DNA of 64,000 nt from JANRKN01 sp033763435. Its GTDB lineage: Bacteria; Planctomycetota; Phycisphaerae; Phycisphaerales; UBA1924. A program made the position numbers and the translations under genes. This document shows positions 8,010 through 16,542 of this stretch, piece by piece (the stretch's first letter is position 1; every line of letters begins with the position of its first letter). The DNA lies in contig JANRKN010000158.1 in the NCBI GenBank assembly GCA_033763435.1, positions 11,112 through 75,111 on the forward strand, given 5' to 3'. The notes under the pieces are model-generated. The model was not told where the DNA came from and did no database searches. It worked only from the letters and a program-made list of their open reading frames with translations.

Positions 8010-8948
8010 GTGACGAGCGCTCGCCTTCAGGACGTCAACCGCCTCGCGCTGCCCGAGCTCTACCGCGCCCTCGCGGCGGGGGGCTTGGTCCGTCGGCTGC
8101 TGGAACTGGCGCGCGACGAGGACCTCGCGGACGCGGGCGACGTGACCAGCGAAGCGACCATCGCCGTCGGCACGCGCGGGCGGGCGGTGCTGCGGGCGCG
8201 ACAAGCAGGCGTGCTCGCGGGGCTCGAGGCGATCCCGGACATTCTGAGCGTCTTCGACCCGGCGGTCACGTTCGTCCCGGCCGCCGAGGACGGCGCGCCG
8301 ATCGCCCCCGGGCAGACGCTCGGCGAGTTCGCGGGGCCTCTGCGGTCGATCCTGGCGATCGAGCGCACCGCGCTGAATCTCGTCTCGCGGCTCAGCGGCA
8401 TCGCGACACGCACGGCCGAGTTTGTCCGCGCCGCGGGAAGGCCCGTGGTGTACGACACGCGCAAGACCACGCCTGGCCTGCGGATGCTGGAGAAGTATGC
8501 GGTGCGCTGCGGTGGGGGGCTGAGCCACCGGCTGGGCCTGCACGACGCGATGCTCATCAAGGACAATCACGTCGCGGCGTGTGGGTCGCCCGAGGACTTT
8601 GCGAGGCTCGTCGCGCAGGCGTCGGCGCGGGCGCGCGCCCGCCATGCGCTCGCGTTCGTTGAGGCCGAGGTCGACGCGCTCGAACAGTTTCAAGCGCTTC
8701 TGGCGCTGCCGATCGGGACGGTGGATCTGGCGCTGCTGGACAACATGGGGCCGGAACGGCTGCGCGAGGCGGTGCGGCTACGCGATGCGCGCCGGCCCGA
8801 GATCGGGCTCGAAGCCTCGGGGGGCGTGAGTTTGGCGACGATTGGCGAGATTGCCGCGACGGGCGTCGATCGCATCAGCGTCGGCGCGCTGACGCACGGC
8901 GCGGTCTCGCTGGACCTGGGGCTGGACATCGATCCCCTGAACTCATGA
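8010..8948 (+). CDS. nadC: Nicotinate-nucleotide pyrophosphorylase (carboxylating)
   Basis: A 312-residue quinolinate phosphoribosyltransferase that makes nicotinate mononucleotide from quinolinate and PRPP in de novo NAD synthesis. The family signature runs through DTRKTTPGLRMLEKYAV, RCGGGLSHRLGLHD and MLIKDNHV, and the C-terminal barrel ends with EASGGVSLATIGEIAATGVD. The length is slightly above the usual 280-290 because of an N-terminal extension. It uses a GTG start and no ribosome site is visible. Its stop overlaps the birA start by four bases (ATGA at 8945-8948), so the two genes are translationally coupled. Confidence 0.95.
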   Translation: MTSARLQDVNRLALPELYRALAAGGLVRRLLELARDEDLADAGDVTSEATIAVGTRGRAVLRARQAGVLAGLEAIPDILSVFDPAVTFVPAAEDGAPIAPGQTLGEFAGPLRSILAIERTALNLVSRLSGIATRTAEFVRAAGRPVVYDTRKTTPGLRMLEKYAVRCGGGLSHRLGLHDAMLIKDNHVAACGSPEDFARLVAQASARARARHALAFVEAEVDALEQFQALLALPIGTVDLALLDNMGPERLREAVRLRDARRPEIGLEASGGVSLATIGEIAATGVDRISVGALTHGAVSLDLGLDIDPLNS

Positions 8949-9736
8949 CTGACCCCATGACCGAACCGGCGCTGCATCTCTGGGCCGATCGGCTGGAAGA
9001 GACGATCCGCCGCAACGGCGTGCGCGTGATCGATCGCGTGCGGGTGCTGGCCGAGACGGGTTCGACGCAGGATGCCGCGAGGCTGGCCGCGGGCGATCGG
9101 CCCGGGCTGATGGTCACCGCCGGTCGGCAGTCGTCCGGTCGGGGCCGGCTCGGGCGCGCGTGGGCCGACTCGGCGCATCTGGGCGTCGCGGTGACGTTCG
9201 TGGTCGAGGCTCGCAGCGCGGGCGTGCTCTCCATCGCCGCGGGGCTTGCCTCGTGTCGCGCGTGCGCCGCGTTCCTTGCAGCGCCTTCGGCCCTCGGGCT
9301 GCGCTGGCCCAACGACGTCGTCGAGTTCCGGGGCGCGCAGCGGAAGGTCTCGGGCGTGCTCATCGAAGAGACGGACCGGCTCGCGCTCGTGGGCATCGGC
9401 ATCAACGTGCTGCACCGCGATGCCGACTGGTCCGAGGCGCTGCGGGGCCGGGCGGTGTCGCTCGCGCAGCTCGGCGCGGGCGTGTCGAGGCTGGAGGTGC
9501 TCGAGCGTCTGACGATCGAACTCGACCGCGCGCTCGCAGAGCCCGCCGAGGCGCTTGCGAGGGCGTGGACGGGGCTCGACATTCTGCGCGGTTCGGTACG
9601 GACCTTTGTGCACGACGGGCGCGAGCACACGGGCGAGGTGGTGTCGATCGATCCCGCGGGCGAGATCGTGCTCAGGACCACGGCCGGCGCAGTGGTGACG
9701 CTGCCAGCGGTGAGCACGTCACTCCGGCATGAGTGA
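8945..9736 (+). CDS. birA: Biotin--[acetyl-CoA-carboxylase] ligase
   Basis: A 263-residue enzyme that activates biotin to biotinyl-AMP and attaches it to the carrier lysine of biotin carboxyl carrier proteins. Visible motifs are the adenylate loop GRGRLGRAW, LRWPNDVVEF and KVSGVLIEE, followed by the small C-terminal barrel. There is no N-terminal winged helix, so it is a mono-functional class I ligase that does not repress the bio operon directly. It overlaps nadC by 4 nt and converges on the HIT gene with a 17-bp gap. Confidence 0.93.
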   Translation: MTDPMTEPALHLWADRLEETIRRNGVRVIDRVRVLAETGSTQDAARLAAGDRPGLMVTAGRQSSGRGRLGRAWADSAHLGVAVTFVVEARSAGVLSIAAGLASCRACAAFLAAPSALGLRWPNDVVEFRGAQRKVSGVLIEETDRLALVGIGINVLHRDADWSEALRGRAVSLAQLGAGVSRLEVLERLTIELDRALAEPAEALARAWTGLDILRGSVRTFVHDGREHTGEVVSIDPAGEIVLRTTAGAVVTLPAVSTSLRHE

Positions 9737-9753
9737 GGCGGGGCGGGCGTCGG

Positions 9754-10179
9754 TCACTGGCCGAGCGAGGCGCGGATCGTCGCGGCCAGTTCGGCGCCGC
9801 GCTTGGAGTCGAGCTTGTCGGAGGGCCAGCCGATGCCCAGTCCCCCTTCGGGGTCGTCGTTGTGCTTGGGGATGATGTGGAAGTGCACGTGCATCACGGC
9901 CTGATGGGCGAGGCTGCCGTTGTTCTGCAGGACGTTGTACGCGGTGGCGCCCGTGGCCTGCATGACCGCGCGGCAGATGCGCGGGAGCGCGCGCCCGAGC
10001 GCCGCGGCGCTCTCGTCGCTCAGCTGATCGAGCGTCACCGCCGGCTCCTTGGGCACCACGAGCGTGTGCCCCCACGAGACCGGGCCGATGTCCAGAAACG
10101 CGATCACCCGCGCATCGTCGTAGACCTTGTGGCAGGGGATCTCCCCGCGGATGATCTTGCCGAAAATCGTGTCTGCCAT
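9754..10179 (-). CDS. HIT family nucleotide hydrolase
   Basis: A 141-residue histidine-triad protein. The catalytic triad motif is HVHFHIIP, with the upstream phosphate-binding sequence NVLQNNGSLAHQAVMH. The N-terminus (TIFGKIIRGEIPCHKVYDD) is the typical HinT/Hit start. These enzymes hydrolyse AMP-lysine, AMP-NH2 or related phosphoramidates. The start is ATG 10179. No Shine-Dalgarno precedes it, but TATCCT lies 5 nt upstream, so the transcript is probably leaderless. It is divergent from mutL over 42 bp. Confidence 0.93.
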   Translation of the reverse strand: MADTIFGKIIRGEIPCHKVYDDARVIAFLDIGPVSWGHTLVVPKEPAVTLDQLSDESAAALGRALPRICRAVMQATGATAYNVLQNNGSLAHQAVMHVHFHIIPKHNDDPEGGLGIGWPSDKLDSKRGAELAATIRASLGQ

Positions 10180-10184
10180 GCACG

Positions 10185-10215
10185 AGGATAGGGCCCGGCC
10201 CGGCGGCTCTATAGT
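10185..10215. promoter_or_regulatory. Back-to-back -10 elements for the HIT gene and mutL
   Basis: On the minus strand TATCCT (bases 10190-10185) is followed by 5 nt and the HIT ATG. On the plus strand TATAGT (10210-10215) is followed by 6 nt and the mutL GTG. The whole gap is 42 bp and has no ribosome-binding sequence on either strand. Both transcripts should therefore start at or beside the start codon, and the two promoters would overlap and probably compete. Confidence 0.45.
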
Positions 10216-10221
10216 CGCTCC

Positions 10222-12231
10222 GTGACGACGGGTCCCGACATTCTCCCCGCGGCCAAGCGCCGGCGGATCAAGCCCCTGCCGACGCTGGTGGCCAACCAGA
10301 TCGCGGCGGGCGAGGTCGTCGAGCGCCCGGCCTCGGTCGTCAAGGAACTCGTCGAGAACAGTCTCGACGCGGGCGCGACGCGCATCCGCGTGGAGCTCGA
10401 GCAGGGCGGGATCGAGCTGGTGCGGATCGTCGACGACGGGTCGGGCATCGAGCCGGACGACCTGCCGCTCGCGGTCGCGCCGCACGCGACGAGCAAGATC
10501 GATTCAGCGGAGGATCTGGAGCACGTCGCGACGCTGGGCTTCCGGGGCGAGGCGCTGGCCTCGATCGCGTCGGTCGCGCGGGTCGAGATCCGCTCACGCA
10601 CGCCCGCGAGCGCGCAGGCCTCGGTGCTCCGCGTCGAAGGTAACGTCGCGCAGCCCGTGCAGCCCGCGGCCGGGCCCGTGGGCACGAGCATCACGGTGCG
10701 GACGCTGTTCTTCAACACGCCCGCCCGGCGCAAGTTCCTCCGCACCGTGCCGACCGAGCAGGGGCGGTGCCTCGACGCGCTGAAGGACCTGGCGATGGCG
10801 CACCCGAACGTCGCGTTCGAGGCGGTGTGCGACGGGCGCAAGGCGATGGACTTGCCGCGGGATCAGACCCCGGCCGAGCGCGCGGTGGCGATCCTGGGCG
10901 GCGAGCTGCGCGATCAATTGCTCGAAGTGTCGAGCGACGAGATCGACCGCCCGGGCTCGCCCTTCCGCGTGCTGCTGTGGGGGCTGGTGGGCCGGCCCTC
11001 GATCGCGCGGCCCACGAACAAGAGCCAGCATGTGTTCATCAACGGGCGCGCCGTGCGCGATCGGACGATCCAGCACGCGATCGCCGAGGCGTACCGCGGG
11101 ATCATCGAGCCCGGGCGCTATCCGACGGCCGTGCTGCTGATTGACATGCCCCCGGGCGCGGTGGATGTGAATGTCCATCCCGCGAAGGCCGAGGTGCGCT
11201 TCCGCGATTCGAGCCTGATCCACTCGGTGGTGCTCGAAGCGGTCCGCCGTGCGCTGCGTGCGGCCGATCTGACGCCGACGTTCGCGAGCATCTCACGCAG
11301 CCTCAGGCCCGGCGAAGAGCGCGCGATCATGCCCGGGGCGGGGTTGGCCGCGGGGGCGCCCGCGATCGATGCCGAGAGCGCGAGGCGCAAGTTCATTGAT
11401 TTCTTCTCGCGGCCGGCGGCGCAGCCCGAGGGGCGGTTTGACTATCAGCAGATGAAGGCCGCGCTGGATGCGCCCGCGCCCGCGCCCGCGAGCCTGCTGG
11501 AGTCCGCCGCGCCGTCGAACAGTGCGGACGGGGTGACCTCTTTGCCTCTCGCGCCGCCTGTGTCGGCGTCGCCCGCGCCGGGTTTGTCCGCGCCGATTTT
11601 GCCCGCGGCGAGCGGAGCGTTACCGACGGAGCCGAGCCTGACCGCCCCCAAGCCGATCGATCGGATTCTGCAGGTGCACAACTCGTTCCTGGTGACGCAG
11701 GACGAGCAGGGCGTGGTGATCATCGACCAGCACGCGCTGCACGAGCGCGTGATGTTCGAGGGGTTGCTCGCGCGCCTAGGCGAGGGCAACCTTGAGGGTC
11801 AGGCACTCCTCGTGCCCGCGGTGGTCGATGTCGCGCCCGTGGTGGTTGAGCAGATCGAGCAGCATCGCCCGATGTTCGAGCGGCTGGGGCTCGATGTGCA
11901 GGCGCTGGGGCCGCGGAGCCTGGGCGTGCGGGCGTTCCCGACGTTTCTGTTCGATCGGGGAGTGGAGCCGGGCGAGTTTCTGCCCGACCTGTTCGAGCGG
12001 CTCGCGGACGATTCGTCGGCCGCGCGCCGCGAAGAGGCGTTCCGCGACGTGCTGGACATGATGGCCTGCAAGGCCGCGGTGAAGGCCGGCGATCGGCTCA
12101 CGCCGACGGAGCTGGACAAGCTCGTCGAGCTGCGCGACGCGGTGGAGCGTTCGAGCAACTGCCCGCACGGGCGGCCCACGAGCATCCGGCTCACGATCCG
12201 TGAGCTGGAGAAGCTCTTCGGGCGCGGCTGA
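10222..12231 (+). CDS. mutL: DNA mismatch repair protein MutL with endonuclease motif
   Basis: A 669-residue GHKL ATPase that couples mismatch recognition by MutS to strand removal. N-terminal motifs are IAAGEVVERPASVVKELVEN, DDGSGI and the ATP-lid sequence LGFRGEALASI. Residues about 380-470 form an Ala/Pro-rich linker. The C-terminal domain contains DQHALHERVMFE, which fits the DQHA(x)2E(x)4E endonuclease motif, plus CKAAVKAGDRLT and CPHGRP. It should therefore nick DNA itself, as in MutH-less bacteria. It uses a GTG start with a -10-like TATAGT 6 nt before it. It is followed by pgk on the opposite strand. Confidence 0.96.
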   Translation: MTTGPDILPAAKRRRIKPLPTLVANQIAAGEVVERPASVVKELVENSLDAGATRIRVELEQGGIELVRIVDDGSGIEPDDLPLAVAPHATSKIDSAEDLEHVATLGFRGEALASIASVARVEIRSRTPASAQASVLRVEGNVAQPVQPAAGPVGTSITVRTLFFNTPARRKFLRTVPTEQGRCLDALKDLAMAHPNVAFEAVCDGRKAMDLPRDQTPAERAVAILGGELRDQLLEVSSDEIDRPGSPFRVLLWGLVGRPSIARPTNKSQHVFINGRAVRDRTIQHAIAEAYRGIIEPGRYPTAVLLIDMPPGAVDVNVHPAKAEVRFRDSSLIHSVVLEAVRRALRAADLTPTFASISRSLRPGEERAIMPGAGLAAGAPAIDAESARRKFIDFFSRPAAQPEGRFDYQQMKAALDAPAPAPASLLESAAPSNSADGVTSLPLAPPVSASPAPGLSAPILPAASGALPTEPSLTAPKPIDRILQVHNSFLVTQDEQGVVIIDQHALHERVMFEGLLARLGEGNLEGQALLVPAVVDVAPVVVEQIEQHRPMFERLGLDVQALGPRSLGVRAFPTFLFDRGVEPGEFLPDLFERLADDSSAARREEAFRDVLDMMACKAAVKAGDRLTPTELDKLVELRDAVERSSNCPHGRPTSIRLTIRELEKLFGRG

Positions 12232-12252
12232 GCGAGCGCGTCGCAGACCAAC

Positions 12253-12282
12253 GAAAACGCCCCGGGCGAGTGCCGCGGGGCG
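12253..12282 (-). terminator. Intrinsic terminator of pgk
   Basis: A 7-bp GC stem (12276-12282 with 12258-12264) with an 11-nt loop, followed on the minus strand by TTTTCGTTGG. It lies 28 bp past the pgk stop in the convergent gap with mutL. Confidence 0.8.
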
Positions 12283-12310
12283 CTGAAGAATCGAACTGAG
12301 CGTCTCGGGC

Positions 12311-13516
12311 TCAGGCGTTGTCGAGCAGGTCGACGGACTCGAACTTCTTGCCTTCGAGCATCTCGAGCGAGGCGCCGCCGCCGGTCGAGACGTGGCTGAA
12401 GCCGTCAGCGAGTTTGAACTCTTCGACCGCGGCCGCGGAGTCGCCGCCGCCGACGATCGTGGTCGCGCCGCTCTTGGTCGCTTCGACCATGGCCTTGGCG
12501 ACCTGCTGGGTGCCCGCGCGGAACGGGGCCCACTCGAAGACGCCCATCGGGCCGTTCCAGACGATCGTCTTGGCCTTGCGGAGGATCAGCGCATACTTGG
12601 TCTGGGTCTTGGGGCCGATGTCCAGGCCCATGAACCCATCCTTGATGTTGTCGTCGAAGACCTCGATGTCGCCGGCCTTCTCATCGAACTGCGTCGAGCA
12701 GACGTGGTCGATCGGCAGGTGCAGCTCGGCCTTGAGCTTCGCGGCGAGGTCGAGCGCGCGCTTGGCGTCGGCCAGGCGCTCTTCCTCGACGCGGCTCTTG
12801 CCCACATTGCGGCCCAGGGCCTTGAGGAACGTGTACGCCATCGCGCCGCCCACGAGCAGCGCCGAGGCCTTGGGCAGGAGGTGTTCGATCGCGGCCATCT
12901 TGTCCGAGACCTTCGCGCCGCCGAGCACGACGACGAAGGGCTTGGCCGGCGCGGCGAGCGCGCCCGCGAGGAACTTGATCTCCTTCTCGACGAGCAGGCC
13001 CACGACGCGGGGCTTGCCGGCCATGGCCTTGGGGACAGCGACCATCGACGCGTCGGGGCGGTGGCTGGTGCCGAAGGCATCGTTGACGTAGATGTCGCCG
13101 TACGCCGCGAGCTTGCCGGCGAACGTCGCGTCGCCTTTCTTCTCGGCTTTGTGGAAGCGCAGGTTCTCGAGCAGCACGACCTCGCCGTTCTTCATCGCGC
13201 CCACCGCGGCGGCGGACGCGGCGTCGACGCAGTCGGTCGAGGGGAACGCGACGGGCTTGCCCAGCAACTTGCTCAGGCGCTCGGCGGCGGGCTTGAGCGA
13301 GTCCTCGGCGCTGTAGCCCGTGCCCTCGGGGCGGCCCAGGTGCGACATCAGGATCGCCTTGCCCCCGCGGTCGATGATGCTCTTGATCGTCGGCAGCGCC
13401 GAGGCGATCCGGCGGTCGTCGGTGATCTGGCCGTTCTCGATCGGGACGTTGAAGTCGACGCGGACCAGCACGCGTTTGCCGGCGACGTCGACCTGGGTGA
13501 TGTTCTTCTTGCTCAT
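12311..13516 (-). CDS. pgk: Phosphoglycerate kinase
   Basis: A 401-residue glycolytic enzyme transferring phosphate between 1,3-bisphosphoglycerate and ADP. The N-terminal substrate domain has RVDFNVPIENGQITDDRRI and MSHLGRPEG. The nucleotide domain has VVLGGAKVSDK, LVGGAMAYTFLK, GPMGVFEW and the Gly-rich GGGDSAAAVEEF with STGGGASLE near the C-terminus. GGAGAGGC sits before the ATG. It is a single gene with its own terminator, transcribed away from the atp cluster, and the upstream atpH terminator separates the two units. Confidence 0.97.
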   Translation of the reverse strand: MSKKNITQVDVAGKRVLVRVDFNVPIENGQITDDRRIASALPTIKSIIDRGGKAILMSHLGRPEGTGYSAEDSLKPAAERLSKLLGKPVAFPSTDCVDAASAAAVGAMKNGEVVLLENLRFHKAEKKGDATFAGKLAAYGDIYVNDAFGTSHRPDASMVAVPKAMAGKPRVVGLLVEKEIKFLAGALAAPAKPFVVVLGGAKVSDKMAAIEHLLPKASALLVGGAMAYTFLKALGRNVGKSRVEEERLADAKRALDLAAKLKAELHLPIDHVCSTQFDEKAGDIEVFDDNIKDGFMGLDIGPKTQTKYALILRKAKTIVWNGPMGVFEWAPFRAGTQQVAKAMVEATKSGATTIVGGGDSAAAVEEFKLADGFSHVSTGGGASLEMLEGKKFESVDLLDNA

Positions 13517-13654
13517 GGGAGCCTCTCCGAAGGCGCCAAAGGCCGCTGGCGAAGGCGCAGGGCCGGACGGCGCGGGTGTGTCAGGCGATTCTAGGAATGA
13601 TCCCCCAGCAGGGCCGCGGAACGGGGTCGCGGAACAGGGCCGATCGTCCCGCGG

Positions 13655-13689
13655 CCAAACGAAAACCCGCGGCGCAATGACCGCGGGTT
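13655..13689 (-). terminator. Intrinsic terminator after atpH
   Basis: A perfect 9-bp stem AACCCGCGG / CCGCGGGTT (13681-13689 with 13664-13672) followed on the minus strand by TTTTCGTTTGG. It closes the F0 operon directly after atpH, so no atpA, atpG, atpD or atpC follows. Confidence 0.85.
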
Positions 13690-13731
13690 GAGGGATCGAT
13701 AGGTGCGGTGGAAACGGAGGAGGCCGAGAGG

Positions 13732-14340
13732 TCAGTTCTCCAGGATGCCGCCCATGCCCGCGCGCATCCTCGCGGCGCCCTGCTCACCCAGCTGGTCGCG
13801 CAGCTTGCGAAGCTTGGTCGCGATCGAGCCATCGATGAGCTGATCGCCGATCCGCAGGCGGATACCGCCGATCATCGCGGCGTCGGTGTACGGGTGCACG
13901 ATCACGTCCTTGCCGATCGCCTGGGCGATGCGGTCGCGGACCTGTCGCGTCTGGTCGGGGTTCATCGGGTCCGCGGTGAAGACGTCGATTTCGACGCGCC
14001 CGAACTGGGCCTGCGCGAGCGAGTCGAACGCCGAGGCGATCGCCGGCAGGTGGGCCAGGCGGTCCTTGGCGTTGAGGACCAGCAGCAGGTTCAGCGTCGT
14101 GTCGGTGATCCGGCCCTTGAAGATACGCCCGAGGCTGGCCGAGCGCGCCTTGACGGGGAGGACCTGCGAGGCGAGGAACTCGCTGAACTTCGCGTCCTGG
14201 CGGGCCAGTTCGAGGATGTCCTCAAGCTCGCCCAGCACCTCCTCGACCTTCGCGCGCCCGCCCTGGGCGTGCGCCACTTCGAGCAGGCTCTGGGCGTAGG
14301 TCTGAGCGACGGCGTCGGGCTGGGTCTGCGTCAGGGGCAT
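13732..14340 (-). CDS. atpH: ATP synthase F1 delta subunit
   Basis: A 202-residue OSCP/delta protein forming the peripheral stalk cap that joins subunits b to the F1 alpha3beta3 head. The N-terminal helical domain includes AQTYAQSLLEVAHAQG. The C-terminal family signature is IGKDVIVHPYTDAAMIGGIRLRIGDQLIDGSI, of which only the core IGGIRLRIGDQLIDGS is diagnostic. Last gene of the F0 operon, 89 bp after atpF and directly followed by a strong terminator. The F1 genes atpAGDC must be elsewhere in the genome. Confidence 0.93.
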   Translation of the reverse strand: MPLTQTQPDAVAQTYAQSLLEVAHAQGGRAKVEEVLGELEDILELARQDAKFSEFLASQVLPVKARSASLGRIFKGRITDTTLNLLLVLNAKDRLAHLPAIASAFDSLAQAQFGRVEIDVFTADPMNPDQTRQVRDRIAQAIGKDVIVHPYTDAAMIGGIRLRIGDQLIDGSIATKLRKLRDQLGEQGAARMRAGMGGILEN

Positions 14341-14429
14341 CGGGCGAGTCTCCGAACGAGGCCGAGGCTGATCGAACGTGGTGCGAAGCCGTGGTGGGGG
14401 CGGTGGCGGGGGCGAAGGGTGGGACGGGC

Positions 14430-15062
14430 TCAGTTGCGCGAGGCGTTCATCGCGCGGAGCGACTCATCGAGCAGCGCGCTCTGGTCGCCCGCGTTGACCT
14501 CGCGGCGGAGGATCTTGCCGGCCATCATCGTCGCCAGCTGCGTGCCCTGGGCGTAGACCTCGGCAACCGCGGCTCGGCGGGCCGTGTCGAGCTCCTTCAT
14601 GGCGCGCTCGCGCATCGCGGCGATGTCCGCCTCGTTCTTGGCCTTGAGGTCCGCTGCGATCGCCTGCGCCTGGGTGCGGGCCTTGTCGATCTCCTTCTGA
14701 GCCTCGGCGCGCGCCTGCGCCAGCGCCTGCTGGTACTGCTCCAGCGCGTCCTTGGCCTGCTGGCGCGCCATCTCCGCGGCCTCGATCTCGTCGCGGATCT
14801 TGTTCTCGCGGTCGCTCAGCCCCTTGGTGATCGTCGGCCACACCTTGGTCGCGAGCACCGCGAACACGATCAGGAAGATCACGACCGCGACGCCGCCGGC
14901 GATCTTGCCCTGCTTGGCGTCGGCGATGACGCTCTGCGTCGCGTGGGCGTCGCCGCCGGCCTCGGCCGCCGCCGCGACCGCGGGCAGGAACGCCAGCGTG
15001 TAGAGCGCCGCGCCCGCGGCCAGAACCTTCGGGGACAGGACCTTCATCGTCGTGCTGAGCAT
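14430..15062 (-). CDS. atpF: ATP synthase F0 subunit b with N-terminal leader
   Basis: A 210-residue peripheral-stalk subunit. Residues 1-40 look like a cleavable signal (hydrophobic LAAGAALYTLAFLPAVAAAA). The true membrane anchor VAVVIFLIVFAVLATKVWP follows at about 58-76. The long charged coiled coil begins DRENKIRDEIEAAEMARQQA. Most bacterial b subunits are about 160 residues and lack the first segment. The start is ATG 15062, with GGAGG 10 nt upstream; a second ATG five codons later has no ribosome site. It lies between atpE and atpH. Confidence 0.9.
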   Translation of the reverse strand: MLSTTMKVLSPKVLAAGAALYTLAFLPAVAAAAEAGGDAHATQSVIADAKQGKIAGGVAVVIFLIVFAVLATKVWPTITKGLSDRENKIRDEIEAAEMARQQAKDALEQYQQALAQARAEAQKEIDKARTQAQAIAADLKAKNEADIAAMRERAMKELDTARRAAVAEVYAQGTQLATMMAGKILRREVNAGDQSALLDESLRAMNASRN

Positions 15063-15175
15063 CACTTCAAGGCCTCCGTCGAACGACCGGGCACGCGGCC
15101 CGGCCTGAGTGTGCAAGTCGATCCGAGAAAACGTCGCGAGCCGTCTCCGGCCCGCGGCGTGAGTGTTCCAACGGC

Positions 15176-15520
15176 TCAGAAGGTGTAGTTCTGGGCGAGG
15201 AAGCAGACGACGATCGCGAACAGCGCGGCGCCTTCGACGAACGCCGCCGTCAGGATCATCGAACCGCGGATGTTGCCCGCGGCCTCGGGCTGACGGGCGA
15301 TCGACTCGACCGCGCCCTTGCCGATCATGCCGATGCCGATCGCGGCGCCGACGACCGCCAGGCCCGCGCCGATCGCGGCCATGGCCTTGCCGTTCGTGAT
15401 GCCCGTGTTCGCCGCGCGGGCGAGGGCGTCGGCCGCGGGAGCGTTCTGCGCCAGCGCCATCGCGGGAGCCGCGGCCAGCGCCGCCATACCCAGGACCACC
15501 TTGCTCATCAGGCTCTTCAT
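15176..15520 (-). CDS. atpE: ATP synthase F0 subunit c with signal-peptide-like leader
   Basis: A 114-residue proteolipid. Residues 1-30 (MKSLMSKVVLGMAALAAAPA, then MALAQNA) resemble a signal peptide with an Ala-x-Ala site. The mature hairpin follows. Helix 1 has the Gly-rich GAGLAVVGAAIGIGMIG, the loop has ARQPEA, and helix 2 has the ion-binding Glu in FVEGAALFAIVV. Helix 1 lacks the Gln, and helix 2 lacks the Ser/Thr after Glu, that mark Na+-type rings, so proton coupling is expected. The ATG at 15520 has GGAG upstream. The leader makes the precursor about 40 residues longer than usual. Confidence 0.93.
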   Translation of the reverse strand: MKSLMSKVVLGMAALAAAPAMALAQNAPAADALARAANTGITNGKAMAAIGAGLAVVGAAIGIGMIGKGAVESIARQPEAAGNIRGSMILTAAFVEGAALFAIVVCFLAQNYTF

Positions 15521-15612
15521 GTGCAAACTCCAATCACTGCAAACATGCTCGGACGACAAGCTCGAATTGGCCCGGAGGTGCCCCGAAGGGCGGAGGGGCC
15601 GGGGACCGTCAT

Positions 15613-16542
15613 TCACGCGTGAGCGTGCTCGTGACCCTCGTGAGCATCATGATGTCCGTGCTCGTCATGATGCTCGAGCTGCGAAATGAACACCGTCGTG
15701 AGGAACGTGAAGACGAACGCCTGGATGAACGCCACCAGGAGCTCGAGGAAGAAGATGCCGATCGCTCCGATGACCGACGCGATCGTCACCAGCGTGCCCA
15801 CGCCCTTGAGCGCGAACCCGCCGTCGATGATCAGCATCAGACCCGACGCGGCAAACCCGTACAGCACGACCATGAGCACGTGGCCCGCGGTCATGTTGGC
15901 AAAGAGTCGGATGGCCAGCGCGACGGGCTTGATGAACGTCGACGCGATCTCGATCGGGATCATCAGGGGCCAGAGCGCGGGGGGCGTCTCGGCCGTGAGG
16001 TGCTTGAGGTAGCCGCCGATGCCCAGCTCGCGGATGCCCGCGAGGTTGATCACGACGAACGCGATCGCCGCGAGCGCCGCGGTGATCCACAGGTTCTGGG
16101 TCGCGGTCATGCCGATGGGCAGGATGTGCTCCTTCTTCCACTCGGGGAAGATGAGCCAAAGCGCCTTGGAGATGGGCAGCATGCCCAGAAGGTTGTTGAC
16201 GAGGATGAAGAAGAAGAGCGTGAGCAGGAACGGCGCGAACTTGGCCGCACGCTTGCCCAGCAGCGAGACGATGACCTCGTCGCGGATGTAGCAGATGAGC
16301 ACTTCGAGGAAGTGCGCGAACTTGTTCTTGGTCACGTAGCGGTCGGCGCCGAGGCTCTCGGGGCCCGTGCGAATGTGCCGGGCGGCGAACCAGAGCATGC
16401 CGACGGTGACGATCGCGGCGACGACCAGGTTGCCCAGGTGCGCCGACCAGAGCCACGTGCCGTCCTCGGCCGAGATCCACCGCTGGTTCACGACCTGGCT
16501 GATCGGGTCCGCGGCAAGGGTGAAGAGGTTCGCGTCGATCAT
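15613..16542 (-). CDS. atpB: ATP synthase F0 subunit a with His-rich C-terminal tail
   Basis: A 309-residue membrane stator subunit carrying the proton half-channels. The essential arginine is in KPVALAIRLFANMTAGH, and other conserved positions are in LFFFILVNNLLGMLP and the last helix LLVAFIQAFVFTFLTTVF. After the last helix, EHHDEHGHHDAHEGHEHAHA contains nine His in the final 19 residues, which suggests metal binding. The ATG start at 16542 overlaps the stop of the upstream gene (ATGA, 16539-16542). It is followed by atpE. Confidence 0.94.
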   Translation of the reverse strand: MIDANLFTLAADPISQVVNQRWISAEDGTWLWSAHLGNLVVAAIVTVGMLWFAARHIRTGPESLGADRYVTKNKFAHFLEVLICYIRDEVIVSLLGKRAAKFAPFLLTLFFFILVNNLLGMLPISKALWLIFPEWKKEHILPIGMTATQNLWITAALAAIAFVVINLAGIRELGIGGYLKHLTAETPPALWPLMIPIEIASTFIKPVALAIRLFANMTAGHVLMVVLYGFAASGLMLIIDGGFALKGVGTLVTIASVIGAIGIFFLELLVAFIQAFVFTFLTTVFISQLEHHDEHGHHDAHEGHEHAHA

